From Halocynthiibacter styelae (GTDB lineage: Bacteria; Pseudomonadota; Alphaproteobacteria; Rhodobacterales; Rhodobacteraceae): a stretch of DNA of 64,000 nt. The stretch is from assembly GCF_016123485.1 (NCBI RefSeq), contig NZ_JADCKQ010000001.1:62001-126000 (forward strand), given 5' to 3'. This document shows, one piece after another, positions 49,510 through 59,296 of this stretch (position 1 is the first letter of the stretch; every line of letters begins with the position of its first letter). Under the pieces are notes generated by a model. The model worked only from the letters and a program-made list of their open reading frames with translations, searched no databases and was not told the origin of the DNA. A program made the translations under genes and the position numbers.

Positions 49510-49854
49510 TCAGACGTCACAATTCCCGTGATCGTTTCCCGCATGCGGGCCCTGAACGGACAGATCATATTCATGGGTGTCGAAATGCACGACAAAGGTC
49601 ATCACGTCATCGCCTTCGATATGCATAAATGTCAGGGAATTCACACCGGGGAAGATCATCGCATCACCGCTGATATCCGTGGTTTCAATAATCCCCTGAA
49701 ACGATGAACCCATCCGGGTCAGGGTAACGTCTGAACCATCCCGGTCAGATGTGCAGGTAATCGTGATGTTCTCACCGGTTGGCGCAAAAGGGTTGGCCCA
49801 TACAGGTGTTACGGTTGCTGTGCCGAGAAGCGAAAGCAGCAGAAAGTTTTTCAT
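49510..49854 (-). CDS. Small secreted protein, paralogue 2 of a tandem pair
   Basis: A 114-residue exported protein with a signal peptide (MKNFLLLSLLGTATVTPVWA) and the same mature pattern as the 48825-49169 gene: CTSDRDGSDVTLTR, SGDAMIFPGVNSLTFMHIE, VMTFVVHFDTHEYDLS, QGPHAGNDHGNC. The identical stretches also agree closely at DNA level while the N-terminal thirds differ, so this is an older tandem duplication. Two cysteines remain. Function unknown; periplasmic, calcium- or ligand-binding is a guess from the many Asp/His residues. Confidence 0.8.
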   Translation of the reverse strand: MKNFLLLSLLGTATVTPVWANPFAPTGENITITCTSDRDGSDVTLTRMGSSFQGIIETTDISGDAMIFPGVNSLTFMHIEGDDVMTFVVHFDTHEYDLSVQGPHAGNDHGNCDV

Positions 49855-50092
49855 ATGTATTTCCAGTCATGCAAGCAGTTCGCAGAGCAGATGTTCTCTC
49901 TGCATATCAGAAGATCAGAGCCCGTCTTACGCTGACCGGATGACTCATGACTGTCAGGCACTGTGGTGATCAGCTACCTGGGAAATGTGGCATAATTATT
50001 GTGGTGCTATGGTCCGAAAATGGCTGATTGCGTCAGCGTGTCTGATTCCGGAATAAGCAATGGAAAGCCGTGTACCTTCCATTGCTGTTTTT

Positions 50093-50806
50093 TTAGCCGC
50101 CAAGGAAGCTTTTGCGCACTTCCGGATCCGCCAGAAGGGCCTGACCAGTGTCGGTGAAACGATTGCGCCCCTGAACCAGAACGTAACCTTTGTCCGCAAT
50201 TTCAAGCGCTTGACGGGCGTTTTGTTCTACCATCAGGATGGAAATTCCGGTGCGGGCGACTTCGATGATGCGGTCAAACAGCTCATCCATCACGATAGGC
50301 GATACACCCGCTGTCGGTTCATCCAGCATCAGAACGGTCGGCTTTGTCATCAGCGCACGGCCAACGGCAACCTGTTGACGCTGACCACCGGACAGTTCAC
50401 CCGCGGGCTGGTTACGTTTGTCACCCAGGATCGGGAACAGCTCATAAACCTGTTCGATCGTGTCGCGGAAGTCATCCGTGCGGATGAACGCGCCCATTTC
50501 CAGGTTTTCTTCAACGGACATCGAGGTGAAGATATTGTGGGTCTGCGGCACAAACCCCATGCCTTTGGCGACGCGGTCTTGTGGGGAAAGCTTTGTGATG
50601 TCTTCACCATCCAGGCGAACAGCACCTTTGTTCAGGTTCAGCATACCGAATACAGCTTTCATGCCGGTGGATTTGCCGGCACCATTCGGCCCGACGATCA
50701 CGGCAATCTCGCCCTTGTCGACAGAGATCGTGCAGTCATGCAAAATGTCCGGTCCTTTGCCATAACCGCCGGTCATGCCGTCGCCGATGAGGAAAGGTTC
50801 GCTCAT
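50093..50806 (-). CDS. livF: Branched-chain amino-acid ABC transporter ATPase LivF
   Basis: A 237-residue ABC ATPase. Walker A is GPNGAGKST, signature LSGGQRQQ, Walker B LMLDEPTAGVSP. The C-terminus VRKSFLGG is typical of LivF. Its start overlaps the livG stop by four bases (ATGA). Confidence 0.95.
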   Translation of the reverse strand: MSEPFLIGDGMTGGYGKGPDILHDCTISVDKGEIAVIVGPNGAGKSTGMKAVFGMLNLNKGAVRLDGEDITKLSPQDRVAKGMGFVPQTHNIFTSMSVEENLEMGAFIRTDDFRDTIEQVYELFPILGDKRNQPAGELSGGQRQQVAVGRALMTKPTVLMLDEPTAGVSPIVMDELFDRIIEVARTGISILMVEQNARQALEIADKGYVLVQGRNRFTDTGQALLADPEVRKSFLGG

Positions 50807-51591
50807 GCCTGGACCTCTTCTTTTGTCTTATTCTTCAGACCAGTGCCAAGATAGGCCTCGATCACCTGTTCGTTGGCTTTGATTTCATCCAGTGTGCCTT
50901 CGGCCAGGACTTTGCCTTCAGCCATACAGATCACAGGGTCGCAGATGCGGCCGATGAAATCCATGTCGTGTTCGATCACGACGAATGTGTAATTACGTTC
51001 GCGATTCAGGCGCAGGATGGCGTCGCCGATGGTGTTCAGCAGGGTACGATTCACGCCTGCGCCGACCTCATCCAGGAATACAATCTTTGCATCCACCATC
51101 ATGGTGCGGCCAAGTTCCAGCAGTTTCTTCTGACCACCAGAGATCTGTCCCGCTTTGTGATTGGCCAGATGTTCCACTGTGAGGAATTCCAGCACTTCAT
51201 CGGCCTTTGCACGCAGGGCGCGTTCTTCATTGGCGATGCGTTTGCGGCCAAACCAGGTATTCCACAGCGTTTCACCGGATTGCGCGCCGGGCACCATCAT
51301 CAGATTTTCGCGGCAGGACATGCTTTCAAATTCATGGGCAATCTGGAACGTGCGCAGAAGGCCTTTGTGAAACAGCTCATGCGGGGGCAGGCCAGTAATG
51401 TCTTCACCCTTCATGGTGACTTTGCCATCGCTTGGTTGAAGAACGCCCGCGATCACATTGAAAAGGGTGGTTTTTCCGGCGCCATTTGGGCCGATCAGAC
51501 CGGTAATGGATCCCTCGTCGATACTCAGGCTGGCACCATCAACGGCATAAAATCCGCCAAAGTTTTTCTGAAGCCCCTCTACGGTGATCAT
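50803..51591 (-). CDS. livG: Branched-chain amino-acid ABC transporter ATPase LivG
   Basis: A 262-residue ABC ATPase. Walker A GPNGAGKTT, the LivG-type RTFQIAHEFESMSCRENLM loop, signature ISGGQKK, Walker B VFLDEVGAGVN and the switch VIEHDMDFIG. The ATG at 51591 (MITVEGLQKNFGG) is chosen; the frame reaches 51657 but covers the livK terminator. Operon with livF. Confidence 0.95.
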   Translation of the reverse strand: MITVEGLQKNFGGFYAVDGASLSIDEGSITGLIGPNGAGKTTLFNVIAGVLQPSDGKVTMKGEDITGLPPHELFHKGLLRTFQIAHEFESMSCRENLMMVPGAQSGETLWNTWFGRKRIANEERALRAKADEVLEFLTVEHLANHKAGQISGGQKKLLELGRTMMVDAKIVFLDEVGAGVNRTLLNTIGDAILRLNRERNYTFVVIEHDMDFIGRICDPVICMAEGKVLAEGTLDEIKANEQVIEAYLGTGLKNKTKEEVQA

Positions 51592-51638
51592 CCCGCAACC
51601 CCTTATTCCGTCGTCCGGTTCTTTCCCGGCACAGTCAG

Positions 51639-51669
51639 TAAAAACAGCCCGGAACACGGTCCGGGCTGT
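51639..51669 (-). terminator. livK terminator / intercistronic hairpin
   Basis: On the minus strand ACAGCCCGGA / TCCGGGCTGT is a ten-pair stem followed by TTTTTACTG, about 23 bases after the livK stop. It would let the receptor be expressed above the ATPases. Confidence 0.85.
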
Positions 51670-51691
51670 TTCAGATCTTTATCAGATCAGA

Positions 51692-52888
51692 TCAACGATA
51701 TTCAACGGTTACGTTTGCGCCGTCCTGAACTTCGATGATGCGGTAAGAACCACCGCTTTCGCCACCGCCGATCAGCTCAACTGCGGAACCACCAACATAG
51801 TCGATGTCGCCGCCGTTGCGCAGGATCTCAAGACCTTTGGCCAGTTCACCAGGGTAGATTTTCTCACCAGGTGCGTTTGCCATGTCAAAGATCTTGCTGC
51901 CGTAATCCGCAGGGGAGGAAGAACCAGCGGCTTCCATCGCGAACATGAACAGCGCAGCTGCGTCATAGGTTTCGGAGGTGAAAGAAGAGGTGCTGTCAAA
52001 GCCGTTTGCTTCGCCGATCACCGCCATACGTTCCGCAGAATCGCCACCAACGCCAGCGATCAGACCAAAAGAACCGTTCAGATCAGGGCCAACGTTTTCA
52101 GGAAGGCTGTCACCGATCATGCCGCCTGGCAGTGCGAACTGCTCATACGCGCCGGAATCGAGAGATGCGTTGATGATGCCCAGACCACCCTGGTCAAGGT
52201 AACCGGCAACAACCAGAATGTCGCCGCCAGCAGACGCGAGTGCGCCGATTTCAGCGGAATAATCTGCTTTGCCGTCTTCATGTGCCGCAGAGATGGTGAT
52301 CTCGCCGCCAGCAGCCTGGTAGGCAGATGCGAAAGATTCAGCCAGACCTTTTCCATAGTCGTTGTTGGTATAAGTCAGGGCCGCAGATTTGAAACCACGT
52401 TCCATCAGGATGTCGGACAGGATCTGGCCTTCACGCGCATCAGACGGTGCGGTGCGGAAGAACAGGTCATTGTCTTCAGCGGTGGACAGGGCGGGCGATG
52501 TTGCGGAAGGTGAAATCATCACCATGCCGTTCGGGATCGCCACGTTCTGCAGAACCGCGCCGGTCACGCCGGAACAGTCAGCACCGATCAGGCCGGAGAT
52601 GCCGTCAGAAGAGATCAGCTTTTCGGCGTTGGAAGTCGCGAGGCCGTTGTCGATACAACCGGAATCAGCACGGATGCCTTCAACCATGTGACCATCAAGA
52701 ATGCCGCCAGCCGCGTTGACTTCAGCAATCGCAGCTTCAGCACCACCAGCCATATGCGGGGACAGGGTTTCAATCGGGCCGGTGAAGCCAAACAGAATGC
52801 CCAGTTTCACAGCACCATGGCCGTCAGCATAAGCCGCGCCAGCACCCATAATTGCGGTGGCAGCAGTCGCCATCAGCAGCTTTTTCAT
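51692..52888 (-). CDS. livK: Branched-chain amino-acid (type I PBP) substrate-binding protein
   Basis: A 398-residue periplasmic receptor with a signal peptide (AAYADGHG after an alanine-rich core). The Leu/Ile/Val-binding fold is clear from FGFTGPIETLSPHMAGGAEAAIAEVNAAGGILDG, IGADCSGVTGAVL, VMISPSATSPAL and FFRTAPSDAREGQI. The ligand may be any of several amino acids or amides; it is not fixed by sequence. It starts the minus-strand liv cluster. Its promoter should lie in the 236 bp upstream. Confidence 0.92.
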   Translation of the reverse strand: MKKLLMATAATAIMGAGAAYADGHGAVKLGILFGFTGPIETLSPHMAGGAEAAIAEVNAAGGILDGHMVEGIRADSGCIDNGLATSNAEKLISSDGISGLIGADCSGVTGAVLQNVAIPNGMVMISPSATSPALSTAEDNDLFFRTAPSDAREGQILSDILMERGFKSAALTYTNNDYGKGLAESFASAYQAAGGEITISAAHEDGKADYSAEIGALASAGGDILVVAGYLDQGGLGIINASLDSGAYEQFALPGGMIGDSLPENVGPDLNGSFGLIAGVGGDSAERMAVIGEANGFDSTSSFTSETYDAAALFMFAMEAAGSSSPADYGSKIFDMANAPGEKIYPGELAKGLEILRNGGDIDYVGGSAVELIGGGESGGSYRIIEVQDGANVTVEYR

Positions 52889-53075
52889 GTGTCTCTCCCT
52901 AATGAGGTTTTTTATTGAGGCTGATTTTAGCCAAACATAATCAAAAGGAAACCCCGTGGGCTGCGATTGATCAGAATCGGCTGAAAATATGGGGCTAATT
53001 TCTCTTTAAGCTTAAATCAAATGTCAGATTTATATGAGGAAATGTCGAATATTATAATGCTGGTGAAATGACGTC

Positions 53076-53099
53076 GGGCCCGCTGATGAACAGGGGCCC
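53076..53099 (-). terminator. Hairpin after the GlxA-type regulator gene
   Basis: Two GGGCCC blocks (53076-53081 and 53094-53099) can pair across a 12-base loop. There is no T run on the minus strand, so this is at best a weak terminator, or a stabilising stem. Confidence 0.3.
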
Positions 53100-53124
53100 A
53101 ACGTAGAATAAGTGATTCTCAGGT

Positions 53125-54126
53125 TCAGATGCTCAGACGTACCGAACGGCTGCCGCGTTCGCGGTAAGGCGTGGTGTTGTAGTGCGAACGGTAGCATTTG
53201 GAAAAATGGCTTGGGCTGGCAAAACCACAGGCCAACGCCACATTGATCACACTCATATCGGTCTGCATCAACAGGTTGCGCGCTTTTTGCAGGCGCAACT
53301 CCATATAATAACGCTTGGGCGACCGGTTCAGATAGCGACGGAACAGACGTTCCAGCTGTCGGGTGGACATGCCCACGTCTTTCGCCAGAACAGAAGGGCT
53401 GATCGGTTCTTCAATGTTCTGTTCCATCATCTGAATGACAGCAGAGAGTTTCGGATGACGTACACCGATACGGGACGGCACGGACAGGCGTTGCGTGTCC
53501 TGGTCGGTCCGGATGGACGAATAGATCAGCTGATCCGCCACGGCGTTCGCCAGATCTTCCCCGTGATCAGACGCAATGATTTTCAGCATCAGATCAATAG
53601 AAGAGGTGCCGCCAGCAGTGGTATAGCGGTTGCCATCCATGACAAAAACAGATTTGGTCAGCTCAACCTCGTCAAATTCCTCGGAAAAACTGTCCTGGTT
53701 TTCCCAATGAATCGTGGCCTTTTTACCGTCAAGCAACCCGGCGCGCGCCATTACGTAACCCGCGGTGCAAAGCCCTGCCATGATGGCACCACGACGCGCT
53801 TCGCGACGGACCCAGTTCAGCAGACGTTTTGTGGTTGCTGCCTGTACATCAATGCCGCCGCAGAGAAACATCACGTCATCACGCAGCATTTCTTCCAGAT
53901 CACCATCGAGATTAAACTCGGCCCCGGCCGAGCAGGAAACCTTTTCCCCACCTTCGCCGATCAATGTCCAGGTGTAGATTGGCCGGTTGGCCATACGGTT
54001 GGCAATGCGCAGAGATTCGACAGCTGCGGCAAAGCCGAGCAGCGAAAAATTCTCCAGCAAAACAAAGACAAACCTGCGGGTCTTTGCGTCTGCATCAACC
54101 TCAACTGTCTGGGGTATCTCTGCCAT
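53125..54126 (-). CDS. GlxA-family transcriptional regulator (DJ-1/PfpI + AraC)
   Basis: A 333-residue regulator. Residues about 20-190 form a DJ-1/PfpI-like domain with MFLCGGID and the AGLCTAGYVMARAGLL nucleophile-elbow region; residues about 225-325 are an AraC-type double HTH (LAKDVGMSTRQLERLFRRYLNRSPKRYYMELRLQKARNLL, then VALACGFASPSHFSKCYRSHY). Similar proteins control glycine betaine, carnitine or other amine catabolism; the target here is unknown. It stands alone between liv and the DAHP synthase gene. Confidence 0.9.
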   Translation of the reverse strand: MAEIPQTVEVDADAKTRRFVFVLLENFSLLGFAAAVESLRIANRMANRPIYTWTLIGEGGEKVSCSAGAEFNLDGDLEEMLRDDVMFLCGGIDVQAATTKRLLNWVRREARRGAIMAGLCTAGYVMARAGLLDGKKATIHWENQDSFSEEFDEVELTKSVFVMDGNRYTTAGGTSSIDLMLKIIASDHGEDLANAVADQLIYSSIRTDQDTQRLSVPSRIGVRHPKLSAVIQMMEQNIEEPISPSVLAKDVGMSTRQLERLFRRYLNRSPKRYYMELRLQKARNLLMQTDMSVINVALACGFASPSHFSKCYRSHYNTTPYRERGSRSVRLSI

Positions 54127-54308
54127 GGGCTTCCCTTTGTGTTAACCATTTCACGGAAGCAGTATTCTGCGCCCGCCGCAAGACGTTTCAGCCCTCTCCT
54201 GAAACGATAATGCCAAATTTGCGCTCTGCCTGCAAATTCAGCGGTTGGCAAGCCCCCATTTAGGCTTTTATAGAGGAGGTCTTAATAAAAATTGCGGGAG
54301 CAAAAGCA

Positions 54309-55679
54309 ATGACACGGCAATGGCAAAAATCTGACTGGCGCAACAAGCCCCGGGTTCAGATGCCGGATTATCCGGACCAGGAGGCACTGAACGCTGTGGA
54401 GGCACAGCTTGGCGTGTATCCGCCGCTGGTTTTTGCCGGTGAAGCCCGCAAACTGAAAAACGCACTGGCAGATGTATCGCGCGGCGATGCGTTCCTGCTG
54501 CAGGGCGGCGATTGTGCGGAAAGCTTTGCGGAATTCTCGGCAGACATGATCCGTGACACATTCAAAGTGATGCTGCAGATGGCGATGGTCCTGACCTGGG
54601 GTGCGAAAGTGCCTGTGGTTAAGGTGGGTCGTCTGGCGGGTCAGTTCGCGAAACCACGTTCTGCGCCTATGGAAACTGTGGATGGTGTTGAACTGCCGTC
54701 TTTCCGTGGTGACATCGTGAATGAACTGGACTTCACACCGGCGGCACGTATTCCGAACCCGTCAAAGATGCTGCAGGCTTACACACAGTCTGCTGCAACG
54801 CTGAACCTTGTGCGTGCGTTCAGCCAGGGTGGGTATGCGGATGTGCACCAGGTGCATTCCTGGACCCAGAGCTTTGTTGAGGGTGAAAACGCTGCGCGTT
54901 ACCGTGATATGGCGGATCGCATTCAGGATACGCTGGACTTCATGAAGGCCGCAGGCGTGGACAGCGATCGTGCACATACGCTGCAGACCGTTGATTTCTA
55001 CACATCCCACGAAGCACTGCTGCTGGAATATGAAGAAGCGCTCTGTCGTATCGATTCTACATCCGGCAAGCCTGTGGCTGGTTCCGGCCACCTGATCTGG
55101 ATTGGTGATCGTACCCGTCAGCCGGACGGTGCCCATGTGGAATTCTGCCGTGGTGTGCAGAACCCGATTGGCCTGAAATGTGGCCCTTCCATGGATGTCG
55201 AAGACCTGAAAGTTCTGATGAACAAGCTGAACCCGGAAAACGAAGCCGGCCGTCTGACCCTGATCGCGCGCTTTGGGGCCGGTTCTGTGGGGGAACACCT
55301 GCCACGTCTTGTAAAAGCTGTGCAGGAAGAGGGTGCAAATGTTGTCTGGTCCTGTGACCCGATGCATGGCAACACCATCAAATCTGCCTCCGGCTTCAAG
55401 ACCCGTCCGTTTGAAAGCGTGATGCGTGAAGTGCAGGAATTCTTCAACATCCACAAAGCCGAGGGCACAATCCCGGGCGGCGTGCATTTTGAGATGACCG
55501 GCAAAGATGTGACCGAATGCACCGGTGGTGTCCGCGCTGTGACCGATGAAGATCTGTCCAGCCGCTATCACACCGCCTGTGATCCACGTCTGAATGCGTC
55601 ACAATCTCTGGAACTGGCCTTCCTGATCGCGGAAGAACTGTCTGCGAACCGTAAGGCGTTGCAGGCAAAAGCAAGCTAA
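54309..55679 (+). CDS. aroF: Class II 3-deoxy-7-phosphoheptulonate synthase
   Basis: A 456-residue DAHP synthase of the plant-type class II family, which starts the shikimate pathway from PEP and erythrose 4-phosphate. [15 protein letters not shown] carries the metal-binding cysteine, followed by [26 protein letters not shown], and the C-terminal [13 protein letters not shown] with R/K/E catalytic residues. The start has GGGAG upstream. A leader-like stretch (54212-54265) was examined and rejected (see rejected list). Monocistronic. Confidence 0.95.
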   Translation: MTRQWQKSDWRNKPRVQMPDYPDQEALNAVEAQLGVYPPLVFAGEARKLKNALADVSRGDAFLLQGGDCAESFAEFSADMIRDTFKVMLQMAMVLTWGAKVPVVKVGRLAGQFAKPRSAPMETVDGVELPSFRGDIVNELDFTPAARIPNPSKMLQAYTQSAATLNLVRAFSQGGYADVHQVHSWTQSFVEGENAARYRDMADRIQDTLDFMKAAGVDSDRAHTLQTVDFYTSHEALLLEYEEALCRIDSTSGKPVAGSGHLIWIGDRTRQPDGAHVEFCRGVQNPIGLKCGPSMDVEDLKVLMNKLNPENEAGRLTLIARFGAGSVGEHLPRLVKAVQEEGANVVWSCDPMHGNTIKSASGFKTRPFESVMREVQEFFNIHKAEGTIPGGVHFEMTGKDVTECTGGVRAVTDEDLSSRYHTACDPRLNASQSLELAFLIAEELSANRKALQAKAS

Positions 55680-55703
55680 GTCTTCTGAGACCTGAACAAA
55701 AGA

Positions 55704-55740
55704 AAACCGCAGCACTTTCAGAGTGTTGCGGTTTTCTATT
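55704..55740 (+). terminator. Terminator of the DAHP synthase gene
   Basis: AAAACCGCAGCACT / AGTGTTGCGGTTTT pairs with one wobble over 14 positions, a five-base loop, then CTATTTT. Confidence 0.88.
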
Positions 55741-55793
55741 TTGCACCTTCTTATCTGCCCGATGGTCTGGTGCCTGCGTGAATATTTAAGTCA

Positions 55794-56519
55794 TCACTGA
55801 TCGTTATCGGTTACCAGCCTCAGGTAGGATGCCGTTTTTGACGGCGCGCCTGTAAAGGCCTGGCTGTTTTCTGCAAATCCCGGCTGCTTTTGTGCGTCAT
55901 CTGTCTGGAAAACCACTTCAGGCTTCTCAGGTGTGGGTTGTGGGGCAGGGCGACGGGTGATTTCTGGTGCCTTGACCTGAATTGGGCGGCTCTGGATGTC
56001 TGAGACATCAAAGCGGCGCGGTGTGCGGCCGGTTTGCCCCTGTGCCACAAGGCAGCCCAGAATACGGGACACATCACCAAGATCGCTTTTCAGGGGCAGA
56101 AGCAGCATCCGCGCCGTCAGATCGGGTTTGCCAAACCCTTTTTCCCCTGTCAGGTGAATTTCGGCTGTTTCCGGGCCCTGAAACACATCTTCCAGCGCCG
56201 CAGTTACCTTTTTGCGGCTGTCCGGGGTAAAGAATGACGTCAGGGGCATCCCGCGCACTTCCATCCCGATCAGATCGACCAGATGAAGACCTGCAAGACG
56301 GAACCGCGCAAGGCCCGGGGCGATGCGTTCCAGAATGAAAGCATGTTCCAGAACGCCCTCGATGCCACGGGGATCTACATCCGTGCGCAAAGGCACAACC
56401 CGGCCATGCCGCAGACCTTCCCAATAGGCCTCAACCTGTTTCAGAGCCGACCAGGTCATTTGCCCTCTGTAATCTGAAAGCGTGACAACTTCGTTATTCC
56501 CATCGTTGTTCTGTGTCAT
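55794..56519 (-). CDS. PAS-domain protein (PAS_5)
   Basis: A 241-residue protein with a single PAS_5-type domain, residues about 25-160: WEGLRHGRVVPLRTDVDPRGIEGVLEHAFILERIAPGLARFRLAGLHLVDLIG and GMPLTSFF. The last 80 residues are Pro/Gln-rich and probably unfolded. PAS_5 proteins occur widely in alphaproteobacteria without output domain; signalling partners are unknown. It is convergent with the DAHP synthase gene and divergent from yicC. Confidence 0.88.
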   Translation of the reverse strand: MTQNNDGNNEVVTLSDYRGQMTWSALKQVEAYWEGLRHGRVVPLRTDVDPRGIEGVLEHAFILERIAPGLARFRLAGLHLVDLIGMEVRGMPLTSFFTPDSRKKVTAALEDVFQGPETAEIHLTGEKGFGKPDLTARMLLLPLKSDLGDVSRILGCLVAQGQTGRTPRRFDVSDIQSRPIQVKAPEITRRPAPQPTPEKPEVVFQTDDAQKQPGFAENSQAFTGAPSKTASYLRLVTDNDQ

Positions 56520-56666
56520 CGGCCTGTTCCGTCTGATGCGCTGAGGCCGGTCGTTGGCCCCGGAAGATTGTTTACAGGGCTGTGTTCTGTTAACCCTGCC
56601 AGCAGAATGGTTACTGGTATGTTAATATCGCATAGTTTTACGAAAAATGGTGGGAAACCTTAGGAA

Positions 56667-57557
56667 ATGGTTAACTCGATGACAGGCTTTGCTTCCGGCC
56701 AGGGGGCATCAGATGGGTTCAGCTGGACGTGGGAATTGCGTTCTGTAAATGCACGCGGGCTTGATCTGCGCCTGCGGGTGCCGGATTGGCTGCCGGGCCT
56801 GGAACAGAAGTTGCGCGCGACGGTCGGGGATGCGCTGACGCGTGGTGCAGTGACCCTGAACCTGCGCCTGTCACGTGAAGAAAATACCGGCCAGGTACAG
56901 CTTGATACCAGGGCGCTGCAGGCCGCTCTGAAAAGCCTGTCAGGCATTGAACTGGAAGCACGCGCCGTCGGGGTTGCGCTGGCGACACCCACCGCGATGG
57001 ACCTGATGAAGTTGCCGGGCATTGTGCAGGCCGCTGCGGATGTGGCAGAACCAGCTGTTCTTGCCGCGGCTGTGCAGGCCGATTTTGTGCCGGTGCTGGC
57101 GGATTTCCTTGCGATGCGGGCGCATGAGGGCGCAGCACTGGAACAGATCATTTCCGGTCAGCTGAAAGAGATCGAAACTCTGGTCACAACCGCACAACAA
57201 CAGGCCAAAGATCGTCTGCCGCAAATGGAAACTGCGTTGCGGGACAATCTGAACCGGGTGCTGGCGAACAGTGATGGTCTGGATGAGGCCCGCCTTGCCC
57301 AGGAAATCGCGGTTCTGGTGGTGAAATCAGATGTGACAGAGGAAATTGATCGCCTGATGACCCATGTCAAAGCCGCCCGCGCACTTCTGGCCGCAAATGG
57401 GCCTTGTGGACGCAAGTTCGATTTTCTGATGCAGGAATTCAACCGCGAGGCCAATACGCTTTGTTCCAAAAGCCAGGACAGCGCATTGACCGCGACAGGG
57501 CTTGACCTGAAGGCTGTGATTGATCAGATGCGCGAACAAATTCAGAATGTGGAGTAA
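56667..57557 (+). CDS. yicC: YicC-family endoribonuclease-like protein
   Basis: A 296-residue protein that starts MVNSMTGFASGQG, the YicC signature, and ends with FDFLMQEFNREANTLCSKSQD and GLDLKAVIDQMREQIQNVE, also diagnostic. In E. coli YicC degrades the small RNA RyhB. The close downstream gmk start (three bases) makes a yicC-gmk operon, a pairing seen in many bacteria. Confidence 0.94.
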   Translation: MVNSMTGFASGQGASDGFSWTWELRSVNARGLDLRLRVPDWLPGLEQKLRATVGDALTRGAVTLNLRLSREENTGQVQLDTRALQAALKSLSGIELEARAVGVALATPTAMDLMKLPGIVQAAADVAEPAVLAAAVQADFVPVLADFLAMRAHEGAALEQIISGQLKEIETLVTTAQQQAKDRLPQMETALRDNLNRVLANSDGLDEARLAQEIAVLVVKSDVTEEIDRLMTHVKAARALLAANGPCGRKFDFLMQEFNREANTLCSKSQDSALTATGLDLKAVIDQMREQIQNVE

Positions 57558-57560
57558 ACC

Positions 57561-58208
57561 ATGAATACGGATCAACGCCGGGGCCTTCTGATTATCCTGT
57601 CATCGCCATCAGGTGCCGGGAAATCAACGCTGTCCAAACGTCTGCGGGCCTGGGATCCGGATATCCGTTTCTCGGTCTCTGCCACCACACGCGACCCGCG
57701 CCCGGGCGAAGTGAACGGTGAAGATTACCACTTTATGACAGAAGCCACGTTCAAACGTGATGTGGCCGATGGCATGATGCTGGAACACGCGCATGTCTTC
57801 GGGAACTTCTATGGCTCGCCACGCCGTCCTGTGATGTCGGCGATTGAAGACGGGCATGATGTGCTGTTTGATGTCGACTGGCAGGGCGAACAGCAAATCC
57901 GCAATACGGATCTTGGCAAACACGCCCTTTCGATCTTCCTGCTGCCCCCCTCTATTGCTGAATTGCGCGCCCGTCTGGAAGGACGCGGTCAGGACAGCGA
58001 AGAGGTCATCGAAAAGCGCATGCGCAAAAGCTGGGATGAAATCAGCCGCTGGTCGAACTATGACTATGTGCTTGTGAACGATGATCTGGACGCAACAGAA
58101 CAACGCCTGCTGACGATTGTTGCATCCGAACGTCTGCGCCGGGAACAACAGCCTGCTGTTGTGGAACATGTACGGATGTTGCAAGCCGAATTTGAGGGAA
58201 TGTCATGA
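57561..58208 (+). CDS. gmk: Guanylate kinase
   Basis: A 215-residue kinase that makes GDP from GMP. P-loop [15 protein letters not shown] at residues about 13-27, then [20 protein letters not shown] with the GMP-binding S, R, E, Y, and [11 protein letters not shown]. It is three bases after yicC and overlaps the next gene by four (ATGA). Confidence 0.97.
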   Translation: MNTDQRRGLLIILSSPSGAGKSTLSKRLRAWDPDIRFSVSATTRDPRPGEVNGEDYHFMTEATFKRDVADGMMLEHAHVFGNFYGSPRRPVMSAIEDGHDVLFDVDWQGEQQIRNTDLGKHALSIFLLPPSIAELRARLEGRGQDSEEVIEKRMRKSWDEISRWSNYDYVLVNDDLDATEQRLLTIVASERLRREQQPAVVEHVRMLQAEFEGMS

Positions 58209-58732
58209 CGATTTATGCACTGGATGGCGTGACGCCAGAGATTGCGGATGATGTTTTTGTCGCCGCTGACGCGAATATCATCGGTAAAATCTGCCTGCAG
58301 GCCGGATCATCTGTCTGGTTCGGATCAACCCTGCGTGGCGATAATGAACTGATTGATCTGGGCGCGGGCAGCAATATTCAGGAAAACTGTGTGTTGCACA
58401 CAGATATGGGCTTTCCTCTGGTGATTGGGGCCGGCTGCACCATTGGTCACAAAGCCATGTTGCACGGCTGCACCATTGGGGAAAACAGCCTGATCGGTAT
58501 GGGTGCGACTGTGCTGAACGGGGCGAAGATCGGTAAAAACTGCCTGATCGGGGCGGGGGCACTGATCACCGAAGGCAAAGAGATCCCGGATGGATCGCTT
58601 GTCATGGGGGCGCCGGGTAAAATCGTGCGGGAGCTGAATGACCAGGCAATTGAAGGCCTGAAAGCCTCAGCACTTGGGTATCAGGCAAATGCACAGCGCT
58701 TTCTTGCGGAGCTTAAGCCTGTCGAAGGCTAA
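58205..58732 (+). CDS. Gamma-carbonic-anhydrase-like hexapeptide protein
   Basis: A 175-residue left-handed beta-helix protein with hexapeptide repeats ([33 protein letters not shown] and onwards). The zinc histidines of the gamma-carbonic-anhydrase family appear as VLHTDMG and IGHKAMLHG. Relatives bind metal and may hydrate CO2 or act as scaffolds; activity cannot be proved. It ends the yicC-gmk operon. Confidence 0.92.
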   Translation: MTIYALDGVTPEIADDVFVAADANIIGKICLQAGSSVWFGSTLRGDNELIDLGAGSNIQENCVLHTDMGFPLVIGAGCTIGHKAMLHGCTIGENSLIGMGATVLNGAKIGKNCLIGAGALITEGKEIPDGSLVMGAPGKIVRELNDQAIEGLKASALGYQANAQRFLAELKPVEG

Positions 58733-58785
58733 ACGAAATCTGAGGGTGCAGGATTCCGGCGCCTTTACAGACCATTGGCGTCAGG

Positions 58786-59136
58786 TCAGACGACACGCAA
58801 TTCCGGTGCACGGTTGAGTTCCACCAGTTCACAATCAACATCCGGCGCACGATAGCACAGTTCACGCGTGACCATGGCCTGATCCGGAAGTTTCGGCGCC
58901 AGCACACGAAACGCGCCGCAATACCGAAAGGTTTGCAGGCGATCTGCAAGATCAAGCGCGTCAAACCCAACGGACGTCAAAGGAGAAAGAATCATATCAG
59001 GTCGATGCATGAGCAGGGTTTCCGCTGAAAAAGCCGCATAGTCGACAAACACGAGAGATTTGTCCTGAGGAAGAGAGTGCCCTCGTGCTAACCAGTTGTT
59101 CACATCACCGATCACTAAAATAACAGTGTTAGTCAT
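58786..59136 (-). CDS. Unknown small protein, receiver-like pattern, next to phoR
   Basis: A 116-residue soluble protein. Alternating hydrophobic strands and helices (TVILVIGD, SLVFVDYAAFSAE, HRPDMILSPL, VGFDALDLADRL, FRVLAPKLP) look like a degenerate response-regulator fold, but the phosphorylatable aspartate context is not recognisable. The ATG at 59136 (MTNTVILVIGD) has AAAAGGATG at some distance; an ATG at 59190 would add 18 residues. It is divergent from phoR, with about 300 bp between starts. No family is recognised with certainty. Confidence 0.6.
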   Translation of the reverse strand: MTNTVILVIGDVNNWLARGHSLPQDKSLVFVDYAAFSAETLLMHRPDMILSPLTSVGFDALDLADRLQTFRYCGAFRVLAPKLPDQAMVTRELCYRAPDVDCELVELNRAPELRVV

Positions 59137-59296
59137 TACTGCCGAACATCCTTTTGATGCAGGGTTCCCGAAAACTACCGACTCACTCATGACTGTTTCA
59201 TTGCATTAAAACCCGGTCTTTGACCCGATTGTCAAAAAAAAACCTGTGGGGCGTATCATGAATGTACGATTTTTTTCGTAGCCCCCGGAAAACGAC

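Noticed and set aside
54212-54265. 17-codon frame with Phe and Trp upstream of the DAHP synthase gene, tested as an aromatic leader
   Set aside because: Only one Phe and one Trp codon, and the following AAGCC/GGCTT hairpin is too weak; an attenuator is not supported.
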